A stretch of DNA of 64,000 bases from Achromobacter xylosoxidans (GTDB taxonomy: Bacteria > Pseudomonadota > Gammaproteobacteria > Burkholderiales > Burkholderiaceae_B): contig NZ_LN831029.1 of NCBI RefSeq assembly GCF_001457475.1, positions 3,596,001 through 3,660,000 on the forward strand, in the 5' to 3' direction. Below, piece by piece: positions 50,063 to 60,636 of the stretch. Below the pieces are notes generated by a model. That model did no database searches. It was not told the origin of the DNA and saw nothing but the letters and a program-made list of their open reading frames with translations. Positions within the stretch are counted from its first letter, which is position 1, and each line of letters starts with the position of its first letter. The position numbers and the translations under genes are program-made.

Positions 50063-50938
50063 TCAGGCCGCCGGATGCAGCAGTTGCTCCATGCGATCCT
50101 GGATCCAGCGCTCGGTGGCCGTCGGCGTCCGGCCTTGCAGCCAGAGCGTGCGCACCGACAACGGCGGCAGCGACAGGCCGACGCACGGCACGTTGGCCAG
50201 GTCCTCGCGGTAGCCCTCGTACTCGGCGATGTTCAGCGGCAGAATGGCCCAGCCCAAGCCATCCACGGCCATGGCAGCGATACTGTAGAAACTGTCTGAA
50301 CGCCAGGCCGACGGACTCATCACCACATCCTCCACCCCCTCCATCCGCATCACCAGTTGACGATGGCGCGCCAGGTCGTTGCGCGTGACTTCGGGCAACG
50401 CGGCCAGCGGATGGTCGCGCGCCACGAAGATGCCCTGCCCCACGTCGCCCAGGTAGCGATGGGCGAAGGCCGCGCCCGGATCGCCGCGATCGTAATGGAA
50501 TGCCACGCTGGCGCGCCCCTGCGAGACATAGTCCGCCACTTCGGTGGCCGTGCCGTTCAACTGGGTCAGCTCCAGCGCGGGAAAGCGCGCCGAGACCTCC
50601 TTCACCAACGCGCCCAGCACCCGATCGGGCAAGGCCTCGTCCAGCGCCAGGCTGAGGTGCGCGTCCTGCCCGGCCGCGAATGACAGCGCCCGCTGCTCCA
50701 GTCCCGCGGCCTGGCGCAACAGTTCGCGCGCCTCCTGCAACAGCACTTCACCGGCCCGCGTCAGCGTGGCATTGCGGCGCGAGCGGTCGAACAATTCCAC
50801 CCCCAGGTCCGCTTCAAGCAATCCCAGCGAGGTGCTGACGGCCGATTGCGCCCGGCCCACCTGGCGCGCCGCCGCCGAAAACGAGCCGGCGTCCGCCGCC
50901 GCCACGAAATGCCGCAGTTGTTCCAGGGTCCAGTGCAT
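50063..50938 (-). CDS. LysR-family transcriptional regulator
   Basis: This 291-residue regulator has the winged helix-turn-helix HFVAAADAGSFSAAARQVGRAQSAVSTSLGLLE and a LysR effector-binding domain (AHLSLALDEALPDRVLGAL, FYSIAAMAVDGLGWAILPLNI). It is divergent from the DHA2-type MFS gene, sharing a 154-bp region with two overlapping palindromes, so it probably regulates the transporter. Confidence 0.88.
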   Translation of the reverse strand: MHWTLEQLRHFVAAADAGSFSAAARQVGRAQSAVSTSLGLLEADLGVELFDRSRRNATLTRAGEVLLQEARELLRQAAGLEQRALSFAAGQDAHLSLALDEALPDRVLGALVKEVSARFPALELTQLNGTATEVADYVSQGRASVAFHYDRGDPGAAFAHRYLGDVGQGIFVARDHPLAALPEVTRNDLARHRQLVMRMEGVEDVVMSPSAWRSDSFYSIAAMAVDGLGWAILPLNIAEYEGYREDLANVPCVGLSLPPLSVRTLWLQGRTPTATERWIQDRMEQLLHPAA

Positions 50939-51013
50939 GGTTGCCTCCAGTAGTGGCCAAGCAAGCCTTCAAAAGGCCGTCGCCCGCGCGGGGCGACGGA
51001 GCCGCCACCGATA

Positions 51014-51050
51014 CATCTATTTTATAGATGGATTCCAACTTCTTATCCAT
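51014..51050. promoter_or_regulatory. Overlapping palindromes between LysR gene and DHA2 MFS gene
   Basis: CATCTAT-TTT-ATAGATG (51014-51030) is a perfect inverted repeat. It overlaps a second one, ATGGAT (51028-51033) paired with ATCCAT (51045-51050). Both sit in an AT-rich stretch in the divergent gap and are probable LysR operators or core promoter sequences. Confidence 0.5.
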
Positions 51051-51092
51051 TCTTCATAGATTGAAAATGTCCGGCGTTACAGGAGTAAATGC

Positions 51093-52622
51093 ATGACGCA
51101 GCGCAATCCCTTCCCCGCTGTCGCCGCGCCCGCGCCGGGTCGCTGGCTGGTGCTGGCCATCGTTTCCAGCGCCCTGTTGCTGATCGTGGTCGACATGACC
51201 GTGCTGTACACCGCCCTGCCCCGGCTCACGCACGAGCTGGGCGTGACGGCCTCGTCCAAGCTCTGGATCGTCAACATCTACGCGCTGGTGGTGTCCGGCC
51301 TGCTGCTGGGCATGGGCACGCTGGGCGACCGACTGGGCCACAAGCGCCTGTTCATGATGGGCCTGGCCGTGTTCGGCGCGGCCTCGCTGGCGGCGGCCTA
51401 TTCGCCCAACCCCGCGGCGCTGATCGCGGCGCGCGCGGTGCTGGCCGTGGGCGCGGCCATGATGATGCCGGCGACCCTGTCGATCCTGCGCCTGACCTTC
51501 GCCGACGAGCGCGAGCGCGCCATCGCCATCGGCGTCTGGGCCTCGGTGGCCTCGGGCGGCGCGGCGCTCGGACCGGTCATCGGCGGCATCCTGCTGGAGC
51601 ACTTCTGGTGGGGCTCGGTGTTCCTGATCAACCTGCCGATCGTGCTGCTGGCCCTGCCGCTGGCGCGCCGCTACATCCCCGCCGGCCAGCCGGATCGCCA
51701 GCGCCCCTGGGACCTGATCGGTTCGCTGCAGGTGATGGTCGGCCTGATCCTGACCGCCTATGCGCTCAAGGAGCTGGGCCGCGCCCAGCCGTCGTGGCTG
51801 GACGCCGCGCTGGCCTGCGCCGGCGGCGCGGCCATGCTGTTCGTCTTCGCCCGGCGCCAACGCGCGCGGCCGCATCCGCTGATCGATTTCGCCATCTTCC
51901 GCAACCGCAGCTTCAGCTCGGCCGTGGCCGCGGCGCTGTTCGCGGCGGCGGCGCTGCTGGGCATGGAGCTGGTGTTCAGCCAGCGCCTGCAGCTGGTGCT
52001 GGGCATGTCGCCGATCGAGGCGGCGCTCTACATCCTGCCTTTGCCGCTGGCCGCGTTCATCGCCGGGCCGCTGGCCGGCTGGCTGCTGCCGAAGGTGGGC
52101 AGCGCGCGTCTGCTGTTCGTGGCGCTGCTGACGTCCGGCCTGGGCATGGGCGGCTACCTGTTCAGCTACGACGGCGCGCTGGCGGCGCAGATGGCCAGTC
52201 TGTGCGTGCTGGGCGTGGGCATCGGCGCCACCATGACGGCCGCGTCCAGCACCATCATGCAGAGCGCCACGCCGGAACGCGCCGGCATGGCCGCCTCGAT
52301 CGAGGAAGTGTCGTATGAACTGGGCGGCGCGCTGGGCGTGACGCTGATGGGCTCGATCCTGTCGGGGGTGTACGCGCACACGCTGGACGTGCCGGCGGGC
52401 GTTTCCGCGGCCGTCGCCCGCGACAGCCTGGACGAGGCGCTGGCGCTGGCCGAGGGCCTGTCCGGCGAATTGGGCGCGTCGCTGGCGCGCCTGGCGCGCG
52501 GCGCCTTCGACGCGGGCTACGCGGCGGTCATCGCCACGGCCGCCCTGATGCTGCTGGGCACCGCGGCGCTGGTGCTGGCAAACCGGCTGCGTGGCGGCGC
52601 GGGCGAGGCCACGCCCCGTTGA
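51093..52622 (+). CDS. MFS transporter, DHA2 family (14 TM)
   Basis: This 509-residue protein belongs to the 14-helix drug/proton antiporters: the helix 1 motif SSALLLIVVDMTVLYTALPRL, the loop GDRLGHKRLFMMG between helices 2 and 3 and motif-C-like ASGGAALGPVIGGILLEHFWW. Export of a toxic compound is likely. It is preceded by AGGAG 7 bases upstream of ATG and is divergent from a LysR gene. Confidence 0.9.
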   Translation: MTQRNPFPAVAAPAPGRWLVLAIVSSALLLIVVDMTVLYTALPRLTHELGVTASSKLWIVNIYALVVSGLLLGMGTLGDRLGHKRLFMMGLAVFGAASLAAAYSPNPAALIAARAVLAVGAAMMMPATLSILRLTFADERERAIAIGVWASVASGGAALGPVIGGILLEHFWWGSVFLINLPIVLLALPLARRYIPAGQPDRQRPWDLIGSLQVMVGLILTAYALKELGRAQPSWLDAALACAGGAAMLFVFARRQRARPHPLIDFAIFRNRSFSSAVAAALFAAAALLGMELVFSQRLQLVLGMSPIEAALYILPLPLAAFIAGPLAGWLLPKVGSARLLFVALLTSGLGMGGYLFSYDGALAAQMASLCVLGVGIGATMTAASSTIMQSATPERAGMAASIEEVSYELGGALGVTLMGSILSGVYAHTLDVPAGVSAAVARDSLDEALALAEGLSGELGASLARLARGAFDAGYAAVIATAALMLLGTAALVLANRLRGGAGEATPR

Positions 52623-52734
52623 TCGGGCGCCGGCTTCGCGGCGCTGCGAAAAACCTGCCCCCTGTCGGCACAAAGGCGGCAAGCCCCGTAAACTTCCGGA
52701 CATTCCCATTGAGATAGATCATCGTACCCAGGGT

Positions 52735-53220
52735 ATGGCTTCGGATAGGCTTATGCGAAACGTGAAACACAAGTCCGCCCCCGACAAGGACAGCTATTTG
52801 TTCTCCGACCAGATTGGGCACCTGCTGCGGCGGGTGTACCAACGGCATACCGCCCTGTTCCAGCAGTACATCCCCGACTCGCAGCTGACCGCGGCGCAGT
52901 TCGTCGTGTTGTGCTCGGTACGCGACAACCAGGGCAGTTCGCTGGCGGATATCGTCAAGGCCACGGTCATCGACCAGGCCACGGTGCGCGGCGTCGTCGA
53001 CCGGCTCAAGCAGCGCGAGCTGGTGCGGGTCGACCACGACCCGCACGACCGCCGCAAGGTGGTCATCAACCTGACCCCGGTGGGCCAGGAGCTGGTGCGC
53101 AAGATGGAACCCTTTGCCCTGCAGATCACCGAAAGCACCTACGGCACGCTCAATCCCGCCGAGCGCGTGGCGCTGGAATTCCTGCTGCGCAAGATGATCG
53201 AGGGCGACGCCGGGGAATGA
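52735..53220 (+). CDS. nicR: MarR-family regulator, BpsR/NicR-like repressor of nicotinate degradation
   Basis: This 161-residue protein is a MarR winged-helix regulator: QLTAAQFVVLCSVRDNQGSS, then the recognition region IVKATVIDQATVRGVVDRLKQRELVRVDHDPHDRRKVVINLT, with dimerisation helices at both ends. In Bordetella the homologue (BpsR) represses the nicotinate catabolic genes in response to 6-hydroxynicotinate, and NicR does this in Pseudomonas putida. The gene is at the left end of the nic locus, which supports the same role. Start choice is 52735 (MASDRLM); a second ATG at 52753 is possible. The ribosome-binding sites are poor for both. Its own operator was not identified. Confidence 0.85.
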   Translation: MASDRLMRNVKHKSAPDKDSYLFSDQIGHLLRRVYQRHTALFQQYIPDSQLTAAQFVVLCSVRDNQGSSLADIVKATVIDQATVRGVVDRLKQRELVRVDHDPHDRRKVVINLTPVGQELVRKMEPFALQITESTYGTLNPAERVALEFLLRKMIEGDAGE

Positions 53221-53275
53221 GGCGTCCGGGCGTCCGGCGTCCGGGCTTCCGGCGTCCGCGCTTCCGGCGTGCGAG
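53221..53275. repeat. 15-bp minisatellite between nicR and the MFS gene
   Basis: Immediately after the nicR stop, three 15-bp units (53231-53245, 53246-53260 and 53261-53275) follow a 10-bp partial unit. Core unit: CTTCCGGCGTCCGCG, with one to a few differences between copies. The repeat is in the noncoding gap between convergent genes; if read on it would encode RRPGF-like pentapeptides. Confidence 0.7.
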
Positions 53276-53316
53276 CGGCACGCGTCCTCCCGGATGCGCG
53301 CCGCCCTTCTGACGGA

Positions 53317-54633
53317 TCAGTCCAGCGCGCGGTTGCGCGACTCGACGTCGACCGCCCGGATCGACAGCGCCGCGGCCAGCAGCATGGCCGCCAGCACCGC
53401 CAGCGCCAGCGTGAAGTGGGTGGCCATGATGGGTGCGATGATGGCCGGCGCGAACAGCCCGCCGAAACGCGCCACCGCGCCCGCCAGCCCCATGCCGCTG
53501 GCGCGCAGGTCGGTCGGATAGACCTCGGGCGTGAAGGCGTACAGCGCGCCCCAGGTACCCAGCAACGCGAAGCTCATGAGCAGCGTCGAGCCAACCACCA
53601 GGAAGCTGGAGGTGCCCAGGCTGTACAGCATGCACCCCACCGCGCTCAGGATCAGGAAGCCGACCAGCGTGGGCTTGCGGCCCCAGCGTTCCACCCCGTA
53701 GGCCGACAGCGCGAAGCCGGGCAATTGCACCAGCGCCAGCAGCACCAGGAATTCCTGGCCGCGCATGAAGGCGAAGCCCTGGCTGCTGAGCTTGATCGGC
53801 AGGTAGACGAACACGCCGTAGTAGGCGATGGAGATCAGCGCCCAGGCCAGGCACAGCGCGATGCTGCGGCGGCGCAGCGCGTTCGAGAACAGTGCCGACA
53901 GCGGCTTGCGCTCATGCAGTTCCGGCTTGAGCTCGGGGATGTCGGTCGGACGTCCGTTGACGCGGGCCACGCGTTCGAGCACCTTGCGCGCCTGTCCCGA
54001 CTTGCCGTTGCGGTTCAGGTACATCGGCGACTCGGGGATGTAGAAGCGCAGTACCACGCCGATCAGCGCCGGCAGGCCGGTGACGAAGAAGATCACGCGC
54101 CAGGCATCATCGCCCCACGACAGCGCGGCCAGCGCCAGCAGCGCCAGGCAGATCGTGCCCAGGGCCCAGAACGATTCCAGCAACACCAGCCAGCGGCCGC
54201 GGCGCTCGCTGGGCAGGAACTCGGCCATCATGGTGTAGTCCACCGGCAGCGTGCCGCCGACACCGATGCCGGTGACGAAGCGCAGCAGCAACAACCACGC
54301 GAAGTCCGGCGCGAAGGCCGAGGCCACGCCGGCGCAGGCGTCGATGACCACCGCCATCATCAGCACCGGCCGGCGGCCGATGCGGTCGGCCAGCCGGCCG
54401 AAGGCGAAGGCGCCGATCAGCATGCCGACGAAGAACGCGGTGCCGGTCTGCAGGGCTTCGGGCACCGGGATGCCGAAGGTGCGGGCGATGGACGGCGCGC
54501 TGAAGCCGATCGACAGCACCTGCATCGCGTCGGCGAGCCAGACCAGGCCGAAGATCATGAACAGCCGGTACTGGAACTTGCCGACACCGGCGGTCTTGAT
54601 GCCTTGTTCCACCGTGATGAATGAAGCTGACAT
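53317..54633 (-). CDS. MFS transporter, probable nicotinate uptake (NicT/NiaP-like)
   Basis: This 438-residue protein has 12 transmembrane helices and the sugar-porter/aromatic-acid-type signatures GRLADRIGRRPVLM (loop 2-3), TGIGVGGTLPVDYTMMAEFLPSERRGR (helices 4-5 region) and YGVERWGRKPTLVG (loop 8-9). These are shared by niacin transporters such as NiaP and by organic-acid importers. As the only transporter inside the nic locus it probably imports nicotinate, but the substrate is inferred from context. The start at 54633 (MSASFITVEQ) gives the family N-terminus. Confidence 0.85.
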   Translation of the reverse strand: MSASFITVEQGIKTAGVGKFQYRLFMIFGLVWLADAMQVLSIGFSAPSIARTFGIPVPEALQTGTAFFVGMLIGAFAFGRLADRIGRRPVLMMAVVIDACAGVASAFAPDFAWLLLLRFVTGIGVGGTLPVDYTMMAEFLPSERRGRWLVLLESFWALGTICLALLALAALSWGDDAWRVIFFVTGLPALIGVVLRFYIPESPMYLNRNGKSGQARKVLERVARVNGRPTDIPELKPELHERKPLSALFSNALRRRSIALCLAWALISIAYYGVFVYLPIKLSSQGFAFMRGQEFLVLLALVQLPGFALSAYGVERWGRKPTLVGFLILSAVGCMLYSLGTSSFLVVGSTLLMSFALLGTWGALYAFTPEVYPTDLRASGMGLAGAVARFGGLFAPAIIAPIMATHFTLALAVLAAMLLAAALSIRAVDVESRNRALD

Positions 54634-54841
54634 ATGCGTGATTCCCTTTGTTTGCCGCGCGCGGCCCGTGCCCGCCAAGGCGCCGGTGCCGCTGTCGGTA
54701 TGTGGCCCGCCCCGCGGATGCGGGGGTACAGCAACGCCCCTCGGCGCCAGGCGGGTGCCGATGGAAAACCGATGCGCGCGATGTTGTGTCGCGAGGCGCG
54801 GCCGGACCCGCCATGGGCCGGTCCGCTGCCCCGTCTTCCCC
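54634..54841. other. Intergenic region between the MFS gene and the nicB-like gene
   Basis: The 208-bp gap separates two minus-strand genes, so it holds the end of the nicCAB transcript and probably the promoter for the MFS gene. It is GC-rich. Only the CATATGCGTG sequence at the MFS start stands out; no operator or terminator with good symmetry was found. Confidence 0.35.
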
Positions 54842-57724
54842 TTACTGCTGCTGCGCGTGCTGGCGCAGCCTGCCTATGGTCGTCGTGTCAACTGGCCAAG
54901 CCTCTTCCTCCGGCGCGAATCGCGCGCGCAAATAGTCGATCAAATCGCCGATCTGCCTGTCGTCCAGGCTGTTGCCGAAACCCGGCATGTATCCCAGGGC
55001 GTCGTCGGCGGGAGCCTGGATGCCGTTGAGGATCACCTGGATCAGGTTGTCGGGCGATGCGGCATGCAGATTGGTGTTCTGGGCCAGCAAGGGCTTGGCG
55101 CCGAACAGGGTGGGACCGCTGCCGGGTTCGTGGCAGACGGCACAGGCATTCTGGTAGATACGTTCGCCGCTGGCGCGGCGCAGCGTGATCGCTTCGCTGG
55201 CGGCGGCGCTGGCCGTGGCGGCGCTGGCGGGCGCAGTGCTCGTGGCGGCGGCGGTCGGGCGCGGCGGCGCCTCGGCAGGCATCGCGCGGGCCCGCCCGGG
55301 CAACGCCGTCAGGTACGTGACGATGGCGCGCAAATCGCTGTCCGGCAACTCGGCCAGGCCATGGATCACCGGCGCCATGGGGCCCGCGGCCACGCCATGG
55401 CGCGGCGAATAGCCGGTGCGCAGGTACTGGTAGAGTTCCTCGCCAGACCAGGCGCGCTCGCCGCTGGCAAGCTGGTTCAGGGCCGGCGCGTTCCAGCCCT
55501 CGGCCTGCCCGCCGGCCAGGTAGTCGAGGCCGCCCTTCTGCGCGCCCAAGGCGTTGCGCGGCGAATGGCAGGCGGCGCAATGTCCCGCGCCTTCGACCAG
55601 GTACGCGCCGCGGTTCCACTGCGCATCCTGCGACGGATCCGGCGTGAAGGGCTTGGGATCATGGAACAGCAGGTTCCAGCCGGCCAGCAGCGGCCGCAGG
55701 TTGAACGGAAAACCCAGCTCGGTGCGCGGCGGCGTGGCGGCGACCGCCGGCTGCGACATGAGGTAGCCATACAAGGCCTGCATGTCCGCGTCGCTGAGCT
55801 TGGCATAGGCGGTGTACGGAAAAGCGGGATACAGCTGGCGGCCATCCTGGTGCACGCCCTGGCGCATGGCGCGTTCGAAGGCCGCGAAGGACCAGCGGCC
55901 GATGCCGGTCCGCGGATCGGGCGTGATGTTGGTGGAATAGATCGTGCCGAACGGCGTCTCCAGGGCCAGGCCGCCGGCGTTGCGGGCGCCGCCCGGCGCC
56001 GTGTGGCAGGCGACGCAATCGCCGGCCGCGGCCACCAGCCGGCCGCGCTCGATTGCCTGGGCCGAATACAAGGACGGGTCGGGACCGGCGGTCAGCGGCA
56101 GCGCCGGCTTGAGCGGCCACAGCGCGGTGGCCAGCGTGGCCACGCTGGCCGCGCCCGCCGCCAGCCAGCCCCAGCCTCGGCGCAGCGCGCCGCGCCGCGC
56201 CGCGCGCCGGTCCGCCAGGGCCAGGCGCAATTGGCCGGCATCGAACGGCGCCTGCCGCAGCCGCACCCCGGTGGCGTCCGCGATGGCGTTGGCGATGGCG
56301 GCGGCGGCCGGCAGCGTCGCCACGCCGTCCAGGTCGAGGCAGCCGGCGCGCACCACGTCGGGCGGCGTCGGCGCCGCCATGGCCAGCGCATCCGTCGCCC
56401 CGTTCGCGGCCGCCGGCGTGGCGGCGCGCCAATCGTCGAACGCCGCCGGCGCGCCGATCAGGCGGCGGGCCTCGGCCAGCCGTTCGGGTTGCTGGCGGGT
56501 GATGGCCAGGCGTGTCGTCGCGCCCTGCGCCGGCCGCAGGTCCTGGCTGTCATGGCCGGCGACTACCCGCGTCACCTCGATCGCGCCGGTGGCGGGCTGG
56601 ATCGCCACCTCGGCAACCCAGGCGCTCCAGACCATGCGTTCCGAACCATCCTCGGCCTCGCAACGCACCTGGGCCGTGGCAAAGCCGCTGCCGCGCAGCA
56701 GGCCGTCGCGCGGCGCGGCGGCGTCATCCATGGCCGCCTGCTCGACCACCTGGCGCGCCAGCTCGCGGCCGCGCGCGTCGGCCAGGTGCCGCAGGCGCCA
56801 GTCAACCGGATCCTCGCCGGCGGCCAGCGCGCGTTCATGCCACAGGCTTTCGCCGGCGAAGACCTGAGCCGCGTTCAACTCGTCGACGCTGGCGTGCAGC
56901 AAGGCATGCGACGACGCTTGCGCCCGTACCGGGCCATCGCCCAGCACCGTGGCATGGCCACTGGCCGGCGCCGGCCCGGACCGCGCCAGCAGGCGCGCCA
57001 GGCTGGGCCGCATGGCCCAGGGCCGCGGCGAGCACAGGACCGGCCCCGCCGCCAGGTCCGCTGCGCGCAGGGCCAGCGTGGCCGGCAGCGGCGGGCGGCT
57101 GGCCACGCACACCGGCCGCGCCACCGCCTCGGACAGCAGCGCCGCTTCGGCGGCGGCATCCAGCAGATCGAGCGCATGCGCCGCGTGCGCGGCCGGGGCC
57201 GCGCCCTGCGGCCATGCCGCCACGGTCACCGCGCACTCGGGCCAGTCGAACAAGGCCGCCAGCTCGCGCCGTGCCAGGGCATGCAGCGCGGCCGCGTCCG
57301 GTGGCAGCCACAGCGTCAGGCGGCCTTCCAGGCACCAGGCCGCGACCCGCGCGCTGGCCGCAGCCGCGGCCGCGGCCGGCCGCCAGAGATATTCAGGTTC
57401 ATCCGCCGGCGCCGTGCCGGCGCTTTCGGCCAGGCCTTCCTGCGCCGGCCGGCCCCCGCCACGCCACGCGGGCGCGAGACTGGCCAGGGCCTGCCGCGCG
57501 TGCAGCGGCGTCACCGCCACCACACCGGCGAAGTTGTCCCGCCGCACCACCGCCACCACGCCCGCCTGCGCCCGCGCCTCGTCCAGGCGCACGCTGTCGA
57601 GCGCGCTGCCGCGATAACGGGTGCCGTCCCAGGCGGCTTCGGGCGGGCGCAGCGCCAGCCCGTGCAACAGCTCGGAGGCCGGCGCGACGGCGAGCGGCGC
57701 GGCCTCGGGCAGCCACGCGCTCAT
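54842..57724 (-). CDS. nicB: NicB-like nicotinate dehydrogenase subunit: condensed molybdopterin-type region fused to triheme cytochrome c
   Basis: This 960-residue protein combines a compressed xanthine-dehydrogenase-like region with a C-terminal triheme cytochrome c. Residues ~1-520 keep pieces of a large molybdopterin subunit, such as EDPVDWRLRHLADARGREL and the end-piece TLPAAAAIANAIADATGVRL, but are much shorter than a full catalytic subunit and lack the usual Gly-rich cofactor-binding motifs. A hydrophobic helix (~residues 540-560) is followed by three CxxCH heme sites: CVACH (570-574), CAACH (716-720) and CAVCH (861-865). P. putida NicB is a single large protein with both functions. 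Here the intact Mo-binding counterpart appears to be the gene starting at 62401. The start overlaps the nicA stop (ATGA), so it is translated with NicA. It probably passes electrons to the respiratory chain. Confidence 0.85.
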   Translation of the reverse strand: MSAWLPEAAPLAVAPASELLHGLALRPPEAAWDGTRYRGSALDSVRLDEARAQAGVVAVVRRDNFAGVVAVTPLHARQALASLAPAWRGGGRPAQEGLAESAGTAPADEPEYLWRPAAAAAAASARVAAWCLEGRLTLWLPPDAAALHALARRELAALFDWPECAVTVAAWPQGAAPAAHAAHALDLLDAAAEAALLSEAVARPVCVASRPPLPATLALRAADLAAGPVLCSPRPWAMRPSLARLLARSGPAPASGHATVLGDGPVRAQASSHALLHASVDELNAAQVFAGESLWHERALAAGEDPVDWRLRHLADARGRELARQVVEQAAMDDAAAPRDGLLRGSGFATAQVRCEAEDGSERMVWSAWVAEVAIQPATGAIEVTRVVAGHDSQDLRPAQGATTRLAITRQQPERLAEARRLIGAPAAFDDWRAATPAAANGATDALAMAAPTPPDVVRAGCLDLDGVATLPAAAAIANAIADATGVRLRQAPFDAGQLRLALADRRAARRGALRRGWGWLAAGAASVATLATALWPLKPALPLTAGPDPSLYSAQAIERGRLVAAAGDCVACHTAPGGARNAGGLALETPFGTIYSTNITPDPRTGIGRWSFAAFERAMRQGVHQDGRQLYPAFPYTAYAKLSDADMQALYGYLMSQPAVAATPPRTELGFPFNLRPLLAGWNLLFHDPKPFTPDPSQDAQWNRGAYLVEGAGHCAACHSPRNALGAQKGGLDYLAGGQAEGWNAPALNQLASGERAWSGEELYQYLRTGYSPRHGVAAGPMAPVIHGLAELPDSDLRAIVTYLTALPGRARAMPAEAPPRPTAAATSTAPASAATASAAASEAITLRRASGERIYQNACAVCHEPGSGPTLFGAKPLLAQNTNLHAASPDNLIQVILNGIQAPADDALGYMPGFGNSLDDRQIGDLIDYLRARFAPEEEAWPVDTTTIGRLRQHAQQQ

Positions 57725-58251
57725 GCGCCGGCCCCTTCCGGCCCGCATGGCCGCGCCGCTGCGCGCAATTGCACCGCGCGCAGCGCCGCCTGCATGATTT
57801 CAACGTGCGTGCCGCAGCGGCACAGGTTGTGATGCAGCTCGCTGCGCACGGCCCGCTCCGAGGGCGCGGGGTCGCGGCGCAGCAACGCCTCGACGGTCAT
57901 GATCATGCCGTTCAGGCAATAGCCGCACTGGGCCGCCTGGCATTCGATGAAAGCGCGCTGGGTCGGCCCGGGCCGCTCGCGCGTGCCCAACCCTTCCAGC
58001 GTGGTGACTTCGCGTCCCTGCGCCGCCCGCACCGGGATCACACAGGAACGCGCCGCCACGCCGTCGATCAGCACGGTGCAGGCGCCGCACTCGCCCAGGC
58101 CGCAACCGTATTTCGGACCGTTCAGCGCCAGGTCGTTGCGCAGCACCAGCAACAGCGGGGTCGCCGGCGCCACCGCCACCCGCGCGGCGGCGCCGTTGAC
58201 CTTCAGGTCGATCGGATCGGCGGCGGGCGCGGTGGCGGCGGTATGTTCCAT
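57721..58251 (-). CDS. nicA: Nicotinate dehydrogenase small [2Fe-2S] subunit NicA
   Basis: This 176-residue protein has the two typical [2Fe-2S] domains of molybdenum hydroxylase small subunits: the plant-ferredoxin-like cluster in KYGCGLGECGACTVL with C in ARSCVIP, and the second cluster in AAQCGYCLNGMIM with the terminal NLCRCGTH. NicA carries electrons from the molybdenum site to the cytochrome domains in the conversion of nicotinate to 6-hydroxynicotinate. The start at 58251 was chosen because the longer in-frame reading has no family features. It overlaps nicB by four bases and is 44 bp after nicC. Confidence 0.92.
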   Translation of the reverse strand: MEHTAATAPAADPIDLKVNGAAARVAVAPATPLLLVLRNDLALNGPKYGCGLGECGACTVLIDGVAARSCVIPVRAAQGREVTTLEGLGTRERPGPTQRAFIECQAAQCGYCLNGMIMTVEALLRRDPAPSERAVRSELHHNLCRCGTHVEIMQAALRAVQLRAAARPCGPEGAGA

Positions 58252-58295
58252 GGTGTGCGTGGCGAAAGTCCGGTGAATGAAGCGCGGCGGGCGCG

Positions 58296-59767
<1,472 letters not shown>

Positions 59768-60601
59768 ATGAGCCAACCATCCAGCACCTTCCTGTACGGC
59801 GCCAACGTCCACGCCAACGGCATCCGCCAGCACTACCTGCGCTACGGCGGCGCGGACGGCGCGCGCGCCGAACGCGACGCGCTCATCCTGATCCCCGGCA
59901 TCACCAGCCCGGCGGTCACCTGGGGCTTCGTGGCCGAGCGCCTGGGCCAGCGCTACGACACCTACGTGCTGGACGTGCGCGGCCGCGGCCTGTCCAGCGC
60001 CGACCCCGGCCTGGACTACAGCCTGGACGCGCAGGCCGCCGACGTGCTGGCGCTGGCGCAGGCGCTGGGCCTGCAGCGCTACGCCCTGATGGGCCATTCC
60101 ATGGGCGGCCGCATCGCGGTGCGCGCGGCCCGCGGCCAGCCGGCCGGCCTGACGCGGCTGGTCATCGTCGACCCGCCCGTCTCCGGCCCGGGCCGCCGCC
60201 CCTACCCCGCCAAGCTGGCCTGGTACGTCGACTCGATCCGCCAGGCCACGCACGGCATGGACGCCGAGGCCATGCGCGCCTTCTGCCCCACCTGGACCGA
60301 GGAACAGCGGCGCCTGCGCGCGCAATGGCTGCACACCTGCCACGAACCCGCCATCGTGCGCAGCTTCGAGGACTTCGGCCGCGACGACATCCATGCCGAC
60401 CTGCCGCATGTGCGCGTGCCGCAGTTGCTGATGACCGCCGAGAACGGCGGCGTGGTCGGCGACGAGGACGTGGCCGAATGGCAGGGCCTGGCGCCCGACA
60501 CCCTGCACCGGCGCGTGCCCGCCGCCGGCCACATGATCCCCTGGGACAACGAGGCCGGCTTCCACGAGGCGCTGGGCGACTTCCTCGAACCGCGCGGCTG
60601 A
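59768..60601 (+). CDS. nicD: N-formylmaleamate deformylase NicD
   Basis: This 277-residue alpha/beta-hydrolase converts N-formylmaleamate to maleamate and formate. The catalytic triad is visible: S111 in GHSMGG, D135 in VIVDPP and H255 in AAGHMIP, each ten residues beyond the positions known in P. putida NicD. It is the first gene of the plus-strand nicDXF group, with the next gene 35 bp away. The start at 59768 has an upstream GGAGCACGGC context. Confidence 0.93.
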   Translation: MSQPSSTFLYGANVHANGIRQHYLRYGGADGARAERDALILIPGITSPAVTWGFVAERLGQRYDTYVLDVRGRGLSSADPGLDYSLDAQAADVLALAQALGLQRYALMGHSMGGRIAVRAARGQPAGLTRLVIVDPPVSGPGRRPYPAKLAWYVDSIRQATHGMDAEAMRAFCPTWTEEQRRLRAQWLHTCHEPAIVRSFEDFGRDDIHADLPHVRVPQLLMTAENGGVVGDEDVAEWQGLAPDTLHRRVPAAGHMIPWDNEAGFHEALGDFLEPRG

Positions 60602-60636
60602 ATCCCCTTTTCCCCCTTACCGGACAGGAGTCCGCC

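Noticed and set aside
54842..57724. Frameshift or pseudogene explanation for the condensed N-terminal region of the NicB-like protein
   Set aside because: The frame is open over 960 codons, codon use matches the neighbours, all three heme sites are intact, and no other frame continues the missing motifs.
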